From Apostichopus japonicus (Eukaryota > Echinodermata > Holothuroidea > Aspidochirotida > Stichopodidae), in contig NC_092568.1 in assembly GCF_037975245.1 (NCBI RefSeq), positions 4,413,001-4,477,000 on the forward strand: a stretch of DNA of 64,000 bases. The letters run 5' to 3'. Made by a program: the position numbers and the translations under genes. How positions within the stretch are numbered: position 1 is the first letter of the stretch; the number at the start of each line of letters is the position of its first letter. Shown piece by piece: positions 27,201-39,100 of the stretch. The notes under the pieces are model-generated. The model was not told the DNA's origin. It made no database searches and was given only the letters and a program-made list of their open reading frames with translations.

Positions 27201-30200
27201 TCATGTTTAATGAAATGTTTAACCTAAAATGTTAGTAATTAAACAATCCAGTTGCTCTAAAAGCCACATTTTTTTTTAGCTCATACCAGCATGCTGGTGT
27301 GAGCTATTGTTACAGTGCAGCGTCTATCACTCTATCCGTCAACAATTGGTAAAACCGCTCCCACTCGCACAGTGTTTGATGGAATTTCATGAAACTTGGA
27401 CACAAGGACCATAAGGTATAGGGCCATCAGAGATGGTCCGAAATTTGGGGTCAAAGGTCACCTGTGGGCCGTAATGGGCCATTTTGTGGAAATACGCAAA
27501 ATGCTTCTTCTCCTACAGATTCCATGTTACAATGTTGAGGGTTTGTCACGACAGTACTATGGAAGTTTTACCTTCAGGGTGTTCATGAATTTGAGATCAA
27601 AGATCAACTAGGGGTCTTTTGTGGCCCGGGCCGTGGCCCTATATTTTCAAATTGCTCCTGTTCGTACAGTGTATGGCCAGTTATAATGAAACTTGGTCAC
27701 AATGTTCCTCTCGATGATAGTTACGAGGGGTGTTCGGAAAATTGAGGTCAAATGTCATTTAGAGGGTCATCGGGGGTCATTCTTTGTAATATTTTCAAAT
27801 ATCTCAATCTCCTCAAGATTTTGATGGATCATATTCAAAGTTGAACTGATGATTGTTTGATTGTGTATGAATAAGGTGATGCCTTATAATTTTTGGTCAA
27901 AAGTTAATTAATTACAATTAATCCCCATTGTTTAAAAAAATCTGAGCCTTCACCTTTTGCCAAAGCTCCTTTAATTTGTCTCCCAGTCTCTGCAGTGTTT
28001 GTTTACATTTGTGGTTAAGCTCTGCAGAGGTTGTTAGTTGAATTAAAGCAGGACTGGGAGTTGTTATTAACTGTTGAACTGTAAGCATGAGAGCCCTATA
28101 GCCAATCAGCACTTGCCGATTCTTAGAAGTCTTTGAGCCTGAGGTATGTAGGCAGCCAGCCAAAATTTTGGCAAGGAGTGCTTCAGGTCTGCTCTGGTAG
28201 AGGGGAGAAAGTTTAATAGGGTAGGTCAGTGGTATTGTTTGAGAGAGTGGGTAAAATAGGATTTAAAGGGGGAAAATAGGAATTATAGCCAGTGGTGTGG
28301 CCAGGGTTCTGCTATTGGAGGGGGGGGTTATCCCTCATGGGCCCAAAATTGGTGGAATCTGAAAAATGGCCTGAAATATGGTGGGCAATAAAGTTTTGTG
28401 GGCCCTACATTTTTAAGCTCGAAAAGGTTTGAGCTTCTGCACCATTGGTGCTCTAGTTTAAATTTTAATGTAATTGCAAAACAGATCCGTCTAAATCTTA
28501 CTTTTTAAATCTGACAGTTTAATAGGTTACATCAGCTCATTGATCGTTTCCTTTATTTGCAACATTTGCTCAGTTTCTCAAACATATTGATAGTTAGTTC
28601 AAAGGCGATGATGGTCCAGGAGGAGAAAGAATTCACATATTATATATTCTCTCCATCCCCTTGTCAGCTAATCCTCTTACATCTATCTCTTTTGTGTTCA
28701 CCCTGTTCATTAACCTATCTGTATTCTGTGCTTGTATTTGTCCCTTCTGTTACTGTTACTTGTCATTCAGCCTGTGAAGAAGATCCTGCTAGGATTGAAA
28801 CGTCAGGCCCTCTTACTTTTACACAATTATTACATACCTTAGATTTGCTCCAGGTTTAATGTCAATTGCCATAGGCTGACACAGCCAAGATTAAATTAAG
28901 TATAAAAGTTAAAGGACAAAATAAAGAGCTGTTATTCAAATTAAGTTTGATTATATCTTCATCAAGACATGCAATGTGGTTTCAAAACCTTGAAACTGGA
29001 ATATTTCCCATCATTTGTTGACCTTGTGCTGACAAATGGGATGCCACCCATCCATCCTCCTTGTTGAATATGCATTAATTCTCATGTTTATGCAGGAACA
29101 GGGTGTTTCCCAAGATGTCTTCCAATCTTCTAAATCTGCCGATGCTGCTGCAATTAAAGACGAGGTAAAATCAGATTCCAAGGAGGAGAAGCCAGAGGCG
29201 GACAAAGATAATGCCAATCACAAGGATGACACATCATCCTCATCCCATGTAAGTTAAATCTAGCTGTGTATGTAAATTCCATATTGGTGGTAATGTATGT
29301 TGCTGTTAATGTCGCCGTAGCATTATTGTGGAGATGTGTTTGCATCTTTACTAAATCAGACATACAATGCATGTGGCTAGTGAAGTGGTATACATTTCAG
29401 TGTCCAATGCCCTCCCCATGCATTACCTTGTCTACTGCAGCAGTGAGGAGCTGGTTTGTATCCGCCAATATATGAATCAGCCAATAGCAGTGTAAAATCT
29501 GAGATAACTTGGTCACTTTACCTTCAGTAGAAGCGTAAGCCAGAGAAATGATTCTCAACATGGTTTTATAGTAGAAGATTTTGTTGTGTGCTTCATCACT
29601 ATGAATTCCAATAAGTTTGTCCAAAGTCTAGAGACTGTTTCAAAATATTCAAAATGTAATTTTTTGATAATGACTAAGGACACTGCTTTGGGCCAACATT
29701 TGTATATTTTAGGAATAAACATAGATCCCATGCTGTGTTTACCTGGCAGTATTTAGCGGAAAGACAACCCAAACTTGTTTGCATTGGATTTTAAAACATT
29801 GCAAAGTGTTTACTCTCATAGCCTGTAAGAATAGTAAAACTTGAAAAGGTGCCAACAAGTGTCTTCAAACTTATCTGTAAATCAAAAGATGATCTTTCAT
29901 GTTGGTTGTAACTGTACAGCATTTTGTTATATGCTTTACAAGGTGAATTATTTAAATAGTTGTTTACATGTTTAATAGACAGAGTGGTGGTCCTCACGAG
30001 ATAATGTGTTTCATGATATATCAAAGTGTTTGTTTTATCCCTCGTCTGTCGTAGACGAAACCCTCTAGCGTTGTGGATTCTGATTCCAATGGAAAGCCTT
30101 CAGAAACGAACAACGAGGAGAAAGAAAAATCCAGACAAAGCTCAGGTGAAACCACCGATAAAACAGAAGATGGTAAATCTTCATCATCTTCATCTTGTCA

Positions 30201-33200
30201 ACTGGAGCAGCTGAAGAATCGGACAGTGAAGAAAACGGATGGTGCTGTCTTTTGGAAGAATAGTTGGAGATCTAAGCTATGTGCTTGCCACTCATGCATG
30301 GTAAGTTTTAAATTTGTCTTTAGGTCATGTCTTGATGTTATCAGCATTCACTGACAAAAAAAAAAAAAAAATAGTCTGCAAAGCGTTAAAGGGGATAGTT
30401 TAGTGACAGACAATTCAACATTTGTATCAAAAACCAAAATATGTATCTCGCTGCTAACTTCAAAATACCAAAGCAATAAACCCGCCGGTAACTCCAAATT
30501 TGTTTATAATATGAAGGTAAACTCATGTTTTGTTTTGCAAAAAAAAGCTCTTTGTTACTCTGAGAGATACATTATTTGCTCTATCTGTGATGTCATTCAT
30601 GGCAGACGCTTTGCACAAATGTTACTTGTGAAATGTGAACATGTATGAGAAGCTGTTGATGAGCTCAGCATTGAAGCCATAACTGTTTCTGCTTTAAGAT
30701 TATTTATGGTACATTGTGGATATATTCTCTTTGCATGATGAAGAAAACCGAAGCCATTTCAGCTCAATCACCATGATGATTTCACTCTCTCTGTTGCCAG
30801 ATGCATTTTGTAAAATTTGACCTCAAAGTACATTCTTTAGAGCATAGCTATCACTGTTGATCCGGAAGTTTTTGCAACAAATCTTTCCAATTTACACAAT
30901 ATACAGACGATTAGGTCAGTTTCATCAGATGCAAACTATAGTATTACTTCACAAGGAAAATAAGACTTTTGGATGGCCTCAAATAACATATGGTTACAAT
31001 GCATTACAATTTTGTCAAGAACCACTGACAAATGAATGGCTATCCAAAAGTCCTACATTTCAGTTAATTTTAATTGGAATTAATATAACAGTGGATTTCC
31101 ATAAACATTTATCCCTGCACTGAGGAGGAGTGGACATCGTTATCAAGTAGCCTTAAAGGAACATTCCAGAGATCCACCATATCATGAAACCGAATATCTT
31201 GAAAACCAGAATAGCTACAGTATAGAAACATTCAAGTTATTCTTTCCTTTGTAGATGATGACATGTGAAGGCTCATCCTTTAAGTGAAAGTAAACTTGTT
31301 ATCGTTTGTCAGAGATCTGGTTCGTGGTTGGATTAATGCTAGTAGATCATCGTCGATCTTTGTCGGCCGGGAGGAATCGAAATTAGATTAATTCAAACTT
31401 GCTCATGTGTAAAATTTGAAAGTACACTGGCATGAGACAATCTGTTTTGACATCTTAAAACAATGTTTCTTGTTGAGGAAGCATGTACTGAGAAATTCTA
31501 AGCCTATTTCTACCTTCAGGATAAAATGAAAAGGCTTTGTTTGCAAGGTTCAAATGATACAGATCTGTTTGTGTAAACTTTTTCTTTAGATAATATAGAA
31601 ACATAAGAAACAGCATTGATGTTATTTTTAATCATATGTGTTGTTTGTGATTGTAATTCATTGAGGTTACAAAGCCAACTATTTTTTTTTAAAGACTTAT
31701 CCAATCAACAGAAAGTGACATTAGTTCAATATTAATTAAAATTATTATTCTCCATTCTCAGGAAATGTACCAGAGGTTACACGTAGAGTTCCTGGTCAGA
31801 GAGGACGACACAGTCCTAGCGTACGAAGAGAGAGGCAAGCTGAATCAATCTGGTATGTCGCAATACGAGAAAGGAATTCAGGCTCTGTCTCATCTTGACC
31901 GGACACAGCAGGTGGAAGTCCTGCAAGGTATTCTTGACATGCTTATATTATCATCACTATTTACTGGAAGTTTTATGTTTGTTTGTGATATAAGACCCTG
32001 CTATTCAAAGTTGTTTGCTTGGTCACATCCAATTTTCAGCTTCATCATCATCTTGGCACCCCGACCCCCCGGCTGTGGAGTTTGTGGCTGTAAGAAAGAT
32101 TTATCCCCTTCCTCCTTTGAGCAACTTTTATCTGATAAAGGGTGCTTAGTTGCAAAATGGTGTTACAGTTTGCAACATTTGAAGTCAGTTTTTTTCAAGG
32201 TTGTCTCCATTTCTTTTCTGCTTTTTTTTTTGTGACCCCAAAAACCCTCCAAAAGACATTGAGGGACCCCTAAAATGGTCATGGTCCCCACTCTTTGAGT
32301 TGCAGAGATATAAGACTTCATTGTCATATGGCTATAAAGGACTTCACTTTGTGTTGTTATTTCAAATGTCAGGTCCTAATATAAATTGGATGAACATTAA
32401 GACTAGATATAAAGTGAAGTTCATAGTGTAATGCATAAAGCCCATCAACTTGTGTATTAATATCTCCAATTGTCACCTGCATTAGAGTTTACAATGACCA
32501 TTGAGAACCAACTACAGGCGGGGGTCTTTGAGTACTTTGTAAGTTTTTTATATATATTTTTCATCTTACATGTAATTTTGTTTTTAATACATTCTTTTCT
32601 ACCATTGACAGGATACAATGACATGAAAACCGAGCTCAGAGACTTTCTGCAGTCATTTGCTGACAAGGGAAAGGTGAATACTATTTATCTCCTTACATGA
32701 GTCTTACATATCGTGTAGATTAAGGTTGAACAACAGCGCACGTTTGCCCCAAAGAAATACTTATTTTGAATCAAGCTATGCGGCAGAATGTCAAAGAACA
32801 TACCCTGTATACCATAGATATGTAAATTCCAAGTCAGTGTTCATAAGTCGTTCATTCATCAGTCCTACATTCATTTGCTAATTCATCCATTCATTCCTTG
32901 GTCAATTGTCTGTACCAAGTGAACAGATATGTAAATTCCAAGTCATGTGTTCATTAGTTGTTCATTTATCTCTCACTTGTCCTTGTGTCAATCATCCATC
33001 AGTCCTACATTCATTTGCTAATTCTTCCATCCATCCTCTTGTCAATTGTCTGTACCAAGTGAACAGATATGTAAATTCCAAGTCATGTGTTCATTAGTTG
33101 TTCATTTATCTCTGACTTGTCCTTCTGTCAATCATCCATCAGTCCTACATTCATTTGCTAATTCATCCATTCATTCCTTGGTCAATTGTCTGTACCAAGT

Positions 33201-34064
33201 GAACAGATATGTAAATTCCAAGTCATGTGTTCATTAGTCGTTCATTCATCTCTGACTTGTCCTTCTGTCAATCATCCATCAGTCCTACATTCATTTGCTA
33301 ATTCATCCATTCATCCCTTGGTCAATTGTCTGTACCAAGTGAACAGATATGTAAATTCCAAGTCATGTGTTCATTAGTCGTTCATTCATCTCTGACTTGT
33401 CCTTCTGTCAATCATCCATCAGTCCTACATTCATTTGCTAATTCATCCATTCATTCCTTGGTCAATTGTCTGTACCAAGTGAACAGATATGTAAATTCCA
33501 AGTCATGTGTTCATTAGTCGTTCATTCATCTCTGACTTGTCCTTCTGTCAATCATCCATCAGTCCTACATTCATTTGCTAATTCATCCATTCATTCCTTG
33601 GTCAATTGTCTGTACCAAGTGAACAGATATGTAAATTCCAAGTCATGTGTTCATTAGTCGTTCATTCATCTCTGACTTGTCCTTCTGTCAATCATCCATC
33701 AGTCCTACATTCATTTGCTAATTCATCCATTCATCCCTTGGTCAATTGTCTGTACCAAGTGAACAGATATGTAAATTCCAAGTCATGGGATAATTTGCTG
33801 TTCATTTTATCTCCTTTGTCCATCTGCTTGTTCCAAATGAACATTTTTCTTCGAGCGTTTTCTCCAAATCATGTGTTCATTATTCCTTCCTTCATCTCTT
33901 TCCTGTCTGTGGAAATAAAGGGATCGGTATCCACCGTGCTAACACATTTTTTTCGCTACATTTCACCACAGGTCGTCAAAACAGAAGATATCAACAATTT
34001 CTTTGGAGAGATGCAAGCCCGGAAGAGACAAAAGACGGACTCGATGCAGTATTTTTGTCGATAG
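12206..34064 (+). CDS. UBR7: UBR7-like putative E3 ubiquitin-protein ligase (12 exons)
   Basis: Coding exons: 12206-12340, 17622-17758, 22091-22151, 23470-23565, 23992-24045, 24869-24977, 26390-26478, 29096-29248, 30055-30300, 31762-31927, 32612-32673, 33972-34064. All introns are GT-AG, phases join exactly, and the total is 1401 nt (466 residues plus stop; human UBR7 is about 425). The start is the first ATG after an in-frame TAA at 12197. An acidic N-terminus (VDVLEENEELEEEA) is followed by a UBR box, residues about 40-107 (C56, C59, C71, C74, C78, H79, H82, C95, C97), then an atypical PHD finger, about 131-182 (C131, C133, C151, C154, H159, C179, C182; CEDWFHG). Next comes a Ser/Glu/Lys-rich, probably disordered linker (about 200-330), then the conserved C-terminal block with WRSKLC and a final MQYFCR. 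The family binds N-degrons through the UBR box, and human UBR7 is reported as a histone H2B ligase. That function is known of the family and only inferred here. Confidence 0.95.
12341..17089. other. UBR7 intron 1, first 4.7 kb
   Basis: The longest UBR7 intron (12341-17621). At 12750-13600 is a probable old DNA element: repeated catcgca words at the left, and cccccaggatccccacgagg at the right. At 14020-14130 is a palindromic 'atatcggccgataccgatat' block typical of element ends. The rest is unremarkable AT-rich DNA. Confidence 0.45.
15290..15610 (+). repeat. Degenerate tandem repeat, about 145 bp
   Basis: tgtaaac-atatctcaagaag blocks at 15291 and 15434 and a weaker one at 15591. Each unit contains ggtcatttggggtc, and the first contains AGGTCAAAGGTCA at 15387-15399. 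A related diverged sequence lies at 27290-27860. Confidence 0.6.
17090..17560 (+). repeat. 118-bp tandem array in UBR7 intron 1
   Basis: Four units: agtgttagaactataattct begins at 17096, 17214, 17332 and 17450, an exact 118-bp period. Each unit ends in a pyrimidine tract and cactgtag, resembling a splice acceptor. The array stops about 60 bases before the true exon 2 acceptor (17621). Confidence 0.92.
18050..18480 (+). repeat. Polypyrimidine tract in UBR7 intron 2
   Basis: More than 400 bases that are overwhelmingly C and T, with imperfect ccccttccttcca repeats. Apparent reading frames on both strands are low-complexity artefacts. Confidence 0.85.
19623..20521. mobile_element. Non-autonomous element nested in the intron 2 hAT-like element
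   Basis: It starts caagggcggcggaagcac and ends with ggttccgccgcccttg. The same family occurs complete at 5222-5882, where it has a perfect 8-bp target duplication. Here the flanks share aaggtaca, but the left copy is separated from the terminus by four bases (taca), so the left boundary is slightly uncertain. The interior holds an extra segment ending at a tggctacgcccctg terminus near 20364. Confidence 0.7.
19802..20838 (+). repeat. Direct duplication of an unidentified sequence
   Basis: A block beginning agtagtcttacttttcaac occurs at about 19802-20145 and again at about 20533-20800. The shared parts include gatacttgtagatacaaag and gcgtaaacgggttcttaa, and the two copies are about 90 percent alike by eye. 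Each copy is followed at some distance by a ctggctacgcc terminus (20350 and 20815). Copy 1 carries extra sequence. The identity of the block is unknown. Confidence 0.65.
27275..27870 (+). repeat. Diverged dispersed repeat
   Basis: Contains two related halves, each with tgaaacttgg-cacaa followed by ggtcaaaggtca or ggtcaaatgtca and ggtcat. It resembles the repeat at 15290-15610. No terminal structures were found. Confidence 0.45.
28770..28808 (+). ncRNA. Hammerhead-like fossil in UBR7 intron 7
   Basis: Stem I GCCT/AGGC encloses GTGAAGA, a stem ATCCT/AGGAT with a 3-base loop, GAAAC (28797-28801) and GTC. The arrangement matches the minimal hammerheads of Penelope-like elements. However, the first core base is G where the consensus CUGANGA needs C, so cleavage is not expected. 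It is probably the end of an old retroelement copy whose remainder is not recognisable. Confidence 0.35.
29249..32611. other. UBR7 introns 8-10, non-exonic parts
   Basis: Mostly AT-rich without structure. A family B-like fragment occurs in intron 10 at about 32085-32260 (gtgcttagttgcaaaatggt). An A-run of about 14 at 30356-30370 may be the tail of a retroposed copy that is no longer recognisable. Confidence 0.4.
32818..33788 (+). repeat. 140-bp tandem array in UBR7 intron 11
   Basis: gtcaattgtctgtaccaagt begins at 32901, 33041, 33181, 33321, 33461, 33601 and 33741, an exact 140-bp period. There are six full units with partial units at both ends, the first with an internal deletion. Neighbouring units differ at only a few bases. 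Short reading frames inside are a by-product of the repetition, not genes. Confidence 0.95.
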
Positions 34065-34136
34065 AGATGAGGCATAGCCAATGCATCATACATCCAAGTT
34101 TTAAGCTCTGCACAACTCATTCTTTGAAATCATGAA

Positions 34137-34142
34137 AATAAA
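34137..34142 (+). promoter_or_regulatory. Poly(A) signal of UBR7
   Basis: A canonical AATAAA lies 73 nt after the UBR7 stop codon, so the 3' UTR is probably short (about 100 nt). No competing signal is closer to the stop. Confidence 0.7.
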
Positions 34143-34491
34143 GTGTCGTTTGTCTATCTACATCATTGTGAAAATTTTGCACTATCGTTCGTTAATTAAT
34201 GTTATTAATGTTTCTACAAAACAATCCGCTGATTAGAAGCGTTCCTTTGACTGTGTATTTAGCCTTGCATCAGTTGTGAAAAGAATTTTAACCATTAATT
34301 TATTTCTGAAAAAAATATCACTGAAGTCTTTAAACATGAGATGGTTCATGGGTACCTTGTAATATATAAACTTCATGTGGCAGAACTAAGCATGGAAGGT
34401 TTCCATATGGTTCATTGGTTATTAACTAATTATGCTGGCAACATAAGCCATATAACATGCAGCAATGCATTCAAAGGAAGTTTGAATGAAA

Positions 34492-34785
34492 CAGGCGAGT
34501 AGCCAGGAATTTGCCAAGGGAGGGGCGAAACTGTAGATTCGGCATTGCAAACTATCTAAGTGTAGCGCCACCATGGTTGGCGCGAAGCGTACAAAAAAAA
34601 TTTGGCTGAAAATGCCTCCCAGATCGCTGGAAATGGCACTTCCTAGGCCTTGTTAGTTGATTCTTAGCATTTTCTCTTTTGAAAATACTAGCGATATCAT
34701 AAAAACATTTAATTTTTTTTTTTAAATATGCTCAAGGGGGGGGGCGGCTGCCCCCTTTGCCCCCCCCCCTTTGGCTACGTGCCTG
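34492..34785. mobile_element. hAT-like MITE (family A), 294 bp
   Basis: This is the best-bounded copy of the recurrent family A. Its termini are caggcgagtagccagg and tttggctacgtgcctg, with a perfect 8-bp duplication gaatgaaa at 34484-34491 and 34786-34793. The conserved core (34552-34650) contains gcgccaccatggttggcgc, a short hairpin shared by all copies in the window. Confidence 0.88.
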
Positions 34786-35139
34786 GAATGAAATAAAATA
34801 CAGCTTCTTGTCTGGAATATCACAGATTGTCTGTCATCTTTTTGGGAGTTGCATTTTATTTTTTTGAAAGTAAACATGAAATATTAAATTACAAGTATCT
34901 GATGGAATTTAGGGAAATTGTGTGAGCCACCTTGGTTGTAGATTCACACAAACAGCAGTTAGGCTTTCATGTAATCTCTGTGCTTCAAACTGACAGAGTT
35001 TATGGTTACAGTAGAAGAGATGATGATGGTTACAGTAGAAGAGATGGGAAACATTAAAGAATGCAAAAATATGTAGTGTTTGTCTTCAACTTAACATGTA
35101 TCTTGGATCGGACAGATATGCTAAGTTGTGATTACATAA

Positions 35140-35480
35140 TGATGCATTGCACAATGATATATTATACATTGATGTGCTACACAATGTAGTACAGTTTGAT
35201 ACATTACATATGGATACATTACACATGGACTGTTTTATACACTGATACATTACACAGGGATACATTACACAGGGATACATTACACGATGAGAGAGCATAC
35301 AGTGATACAATAAACATTGATACATTACACAATGATAGAGCATTATACAGTGATACATTACATATGGATACATTACACATGGAATGTATTATACACTGAT
35401 ACATTACACAGGGATACATTATACTGGGATACATTACACAATGAAAACATACAGTGATACACTGCACATGGATCAAATAC
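35140..35480 (+). repeat. 15-bp minisatellite, degenerate
   Basis: Repeats of a unit close to acacagggatacatt with a period near 15, broken by diverged units. The period is a multiple of three, which keeps frames open on both strands and mimics small Cys/Tyr-rich proteins. Confidence 0.8.
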
Positions 35481-35790
35481 AACACTAAACCAGCTGGAAG
35501 ATCATTAAATACTGAACACTGGTAATGACACTGATTGTGTCAAACTTATCGGAAGTGGCAAACGGGAATCTATCCACATCCATAATTACCTTTGACCTGC
35601 CAAAACTTACTGAAAGTGTCAAAACTGCATTCTTGTACTTTGTAACTCTCTAGATTCAAAGGAACAAACTTGCAGATGGGCTAAATTTGATAATGAAATG
35701 TTTCAGTAAGGGGCAGGTGATCAAGCAAGTGCGATAAGAGGTTGGTTACAATATTTGACAGTGGGTGACCGGACCACTTTAGTATAGCAT

Positions 35791-35796
35791 TTTATT
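35791..35796 (-). promoter_or_regulatory. Candidate poly(A) signal of the complete NAALADase gene
   Basis: TTTATT on the plus strand reads AATAAA on the minus strand, about 320 nt beyond the stop at 36117. It is a plausible 3' end, but this hexamer is common in AT-rich DNA. Confidence 0.35.
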
Positions 35797-36116
35797 ATCT
35801 TAGTCACCATGGTTATTTGGATACTTTCAGTCGATATAAAGTCTATGTTGGTATACATCAATATAGTAACACTACTTATATAAGACATTAGAAACGAAAC
35901 GAGGTCTTGAATTTCCTTTTTAAAGTATAAGACGAGAAAGGGGAAGTGTGATGTAAGGGGTTGAGGTTGAACCTGTAAAGAAACCTGTAGTCTCACCTCC
36001 CACTTGGTTACCCAATTTCTCGGCAATAATAATAACAAATGAATAATAAATGAAGCTGGTAACTCTATATATTTTTATGAAATTAAAATATTGTTAACTG
36101 TTATATAAGTATTCGC

Positions 36117-39100
36117 TCAAGAGTTGTATCTTGATTCGTCGCTAGAAACGTCCTTGGCAAGTATGTCGACTTCCATGAGAGTGGTGGCAGCAGAGTCCAA
36201 TACAAAGGCAGCTATGGCCATGTAGCGTTCAACCTCTTTCCATGCGAGTTCAGGATCATCTGCTCTCTCAACTTCTAGCATTTTATCAGCAATCACCGCA
36301 AAGGCGTCCCTGTAAGCCTTGTTTATGTTGGCGGGTGAGAAGACAGCGTGCCTGAAATGAACAGGAGGAACAACTTGAGTGTTAACTTCTCCGGGTTGCA
36401 AATGCGCAGGCGCGCGTTGTAGACTTTCATCCGGGTACGGTCATTTGATGCTCTCATGTGAGACACATATCGTGCAGCATACCACAGTTGAGGCGATTGC
36501 CGGCTCTGATCTACCTATTCTCAGTCGTTTTCGGTGAGTGATATTATTGAGTTAAACCGTCTTGATATCGTCAAGTGTGTCCGTGACTTTCAAATAAGTG
36601 CACAGGCAAGTCCCAAATCTTATGTACCGGATCCTATGACAGGAATACGCATTCAAACTAGGGGCGAACAACTTGCGACCTACTGACTACTCAAATATTT
36701 GTCTGAAAGTCAGAATTTGAAGGGCACTCTCATCTTTCATTTATTTTCTGGATGGATGCTTAGATGTGTTCATGAGTTGCAGTGGTGTAGGAAGGTACTT
36801 TTGAGTGGGGGGAGGGGGGCTGAAGACTGATGGCCGGCCTGGGGGAGGGGTCTAAGGAGAGGGGATTCCCCCTTTGGAATTTTTTTGCATTTCCAGGTGG
36901 CCTCAGATGCAATTTGGTGCAATATAGCACACTTCAACCCACCCACTCCATTTTGTATATAATTTTGCATTTTCACCTGGCCTTAGATGCAATTTGGTGC
37001 TCCAAATGAGATTTTTTTCTCATTTGGAAATGAAAAAGGGGTTTTCTGACTTGCGAAGCGGGGGGGGGGGCGGAATGATACTTCCGCCCCTCCACATTTT
37101 TCACTGGGGGCTTGCGCCCCCCCCCCAGCCCCCGGTTCCTACGCCCTTGATGAGTTGTCAGTCCATTACAAATCTCATTCTAGTGAAATCCTCACTCTAA
37201 TAGGACCCTCATGCTTAATTGTATTGAAGCAAAAAAGAGAGAAAAGTAATTATATGCTTGATGGAATCGCCTGGTAGTAGGTTCGGTAGATAGATAGTGT
37301 ATAAGTTAAACCTCACCACGTGGCCCATACTGCACTGACGAAGAATACGAAGTTGAAACCATTGAAAGCTCATAGTTAAGGCAATTAGGGTGTTACTGAC
37401 CTGTGATAGGGTTTTCCCGGCATGCCTTGCGGTTCTATGAAAGCCCGCTCTAACAGCATTAACTGGTCATTGACAGCACGAACTGCAAACGGACTAAAAG
37501 AAATCAAAACAAAAATGGGCTTTCGTTTCTCTTGCAAATTTCGCTCTGTAGAGCTCTAAAAGGACTTAGTCTTATTCTATCAACCATTACCTTGGCAACA
37601 TGAACTGACAAAATGAAGAACAATGAAGTAAAATCAAAAGATTTCCACGTGTGGTTAAGCATCGGGGTTTAACTGTAGGTTGTTTGCTGCTAATCTGTTT
37701 CACTATAACCACAGTTACTGTAGCGGAAATGAAGTTAAGTGCAGGGAACGGCTCTTTTTATACAATATATCTTTAGTAAAATGCAATTTTACTTCAGGGG
37801 AACTAATTTCACCTAATGTTAGCTGTATTTAATTGAGTAAAATTACTTCTACTTAAGTAAAAAAGAGAGGTAAACGTTAAAACTGCTTGCCATACTCCAT
37901 ACACTCTGTTAATAAATGCCAAGCTGTGTATGCCACACTTTGCAATATCGGCATAAGCCCCTCGTTTTCCACGAAACTTTACTAAAATACAAAGATTGTC
38001 CCCAAATGAGCTTATAAATGGTCGACCGATTTCAATGGCCGTCTGTAGTTGCCTCTCTGGGTTAAGATGCTGATCAATTCGTCTTAGTTTCAAGAATTTA
38101 AATAAATGGTCAAGGTTCTTACTCGCTTTTGTCCATGTTCTCAATCCTTTTATGTAGGTCGGCTGCTGCCATTGTGAATTTTTGGAGCTGCTCGTCTATC
38201 GCAGCTGAAAGGAAAAGAATATAAACAAGTGGAATATTTGTCTCTCACACAGCTTCTCAAATTAGCCCTATAAGACCAGTCACTAAATCGTTCATGTTTT
38301 CATTTCAAATAAATGACATGAACTATATAGAAAAGCTACAAAGAAACTACGATATATTTGTCTTCGTTAAATCCTCTTGCTTTAAATGTGTTCCAAATAG
38401 GGATTGACAAACTCCTTAAATCAAGCAGAGCCGAAATACCAGGTTCAATTAACTACTGGCTTTCTACTCCCTTACGTAGTGAGTCTGATAATTACTGACA
38501 CAAATAAGACTGACTCTGTTCTGTGACTTGCATATCAACCGCCTCCACTCATCGCTATAGCCCAGCCACACCCACCACGCCCCACCCTCAACTAAAAACA
38601 GGCAATCTATGTGTGATAAGATCGATCAGATCAGATCGATAATCGGATAATATTGCTAACAATCTCACTTTACGTACCAAAAGTGATTGGCTCTGGACGA
38701 ACTGCCATTTTGTCTTCGTATAGATCTTTGAGCTGATCCACGCCTGATTTGATTCTTTCTGCGTAAGCCGAACAGTTTATAGGTACGATGTGCGCATCGG
38801 ACAATGATCGGGCAAGTTCGGCCCATACTCGTGCTAAGGCAAGGTGATACTGAAATGTAGGGTCTAATACAGCAGACACGAAGTGAAAGGTTTCGTACAT
38901 TGTGTGGTAGAGAGGGTAACTCGGCGTTCCAAGGCTCTGGAATTTTCGATGAAAACGAAATCATATAAAGAAAGGTTCATTATTTTGTTTACAATAGTTA
39001 TCGCAGTTTTTCCCCCATTAAACATGCTGCTAGACGATATCACATAACAATAATTATACCCATTGATAAGATGAGTTACCTGGGTTCTAGATACTTTTGA

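Larger units (their letters stand above)
22152..29095. other. UBR7 introns 3-7, non-exonic parts
   Basis: Between the exons listed for UBR7 little is recognisable. A MITE-like left end with a G-run (cagtggcgtacagg, 26651-26697), another at about 28291-28330 (cagtggtgtggccagg), the diverged repeat at 27275-27870 and the hammerhead-like fossil at 28770 are the only structures noted. Confidence 0.45.

Noticed and set aside
27918-28163. An 81-residue minus-strand frame with a helical look
   Set aside because: It is intronic, next to repeat sequence, and has no similarity I can name.
26651-28330. Possible single hAT-like element between cagtggcgtacagg and cagtggtgtggccagg
   Set aside because: Both sequences are left-type ends in the same orientation and no 8-bp duplication was found, so they are separate fragments.
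32906-33900. A series of identical 63-residue frames that could look like a repeat protein
   Set aside because: They arise from the 140-bp tandem array. The period is not a multiple of three and each unit contains a stop, so no continuous repeat protein is encoded.
34040-36117. A further gene between UBR7 and the NAALADase gene
   Set aside because: The 2-kb gap contains only a MITE, a minisatellite and 3' flanks of the two converging genes.
38665-38964. A Ser/Arg-rich minus-strand frame overlapping the 259-nt NAALADase exon
   Set aside because: It is the wrong frame of a real exon (38936-38678) whose correct frame matches the peptidase family.
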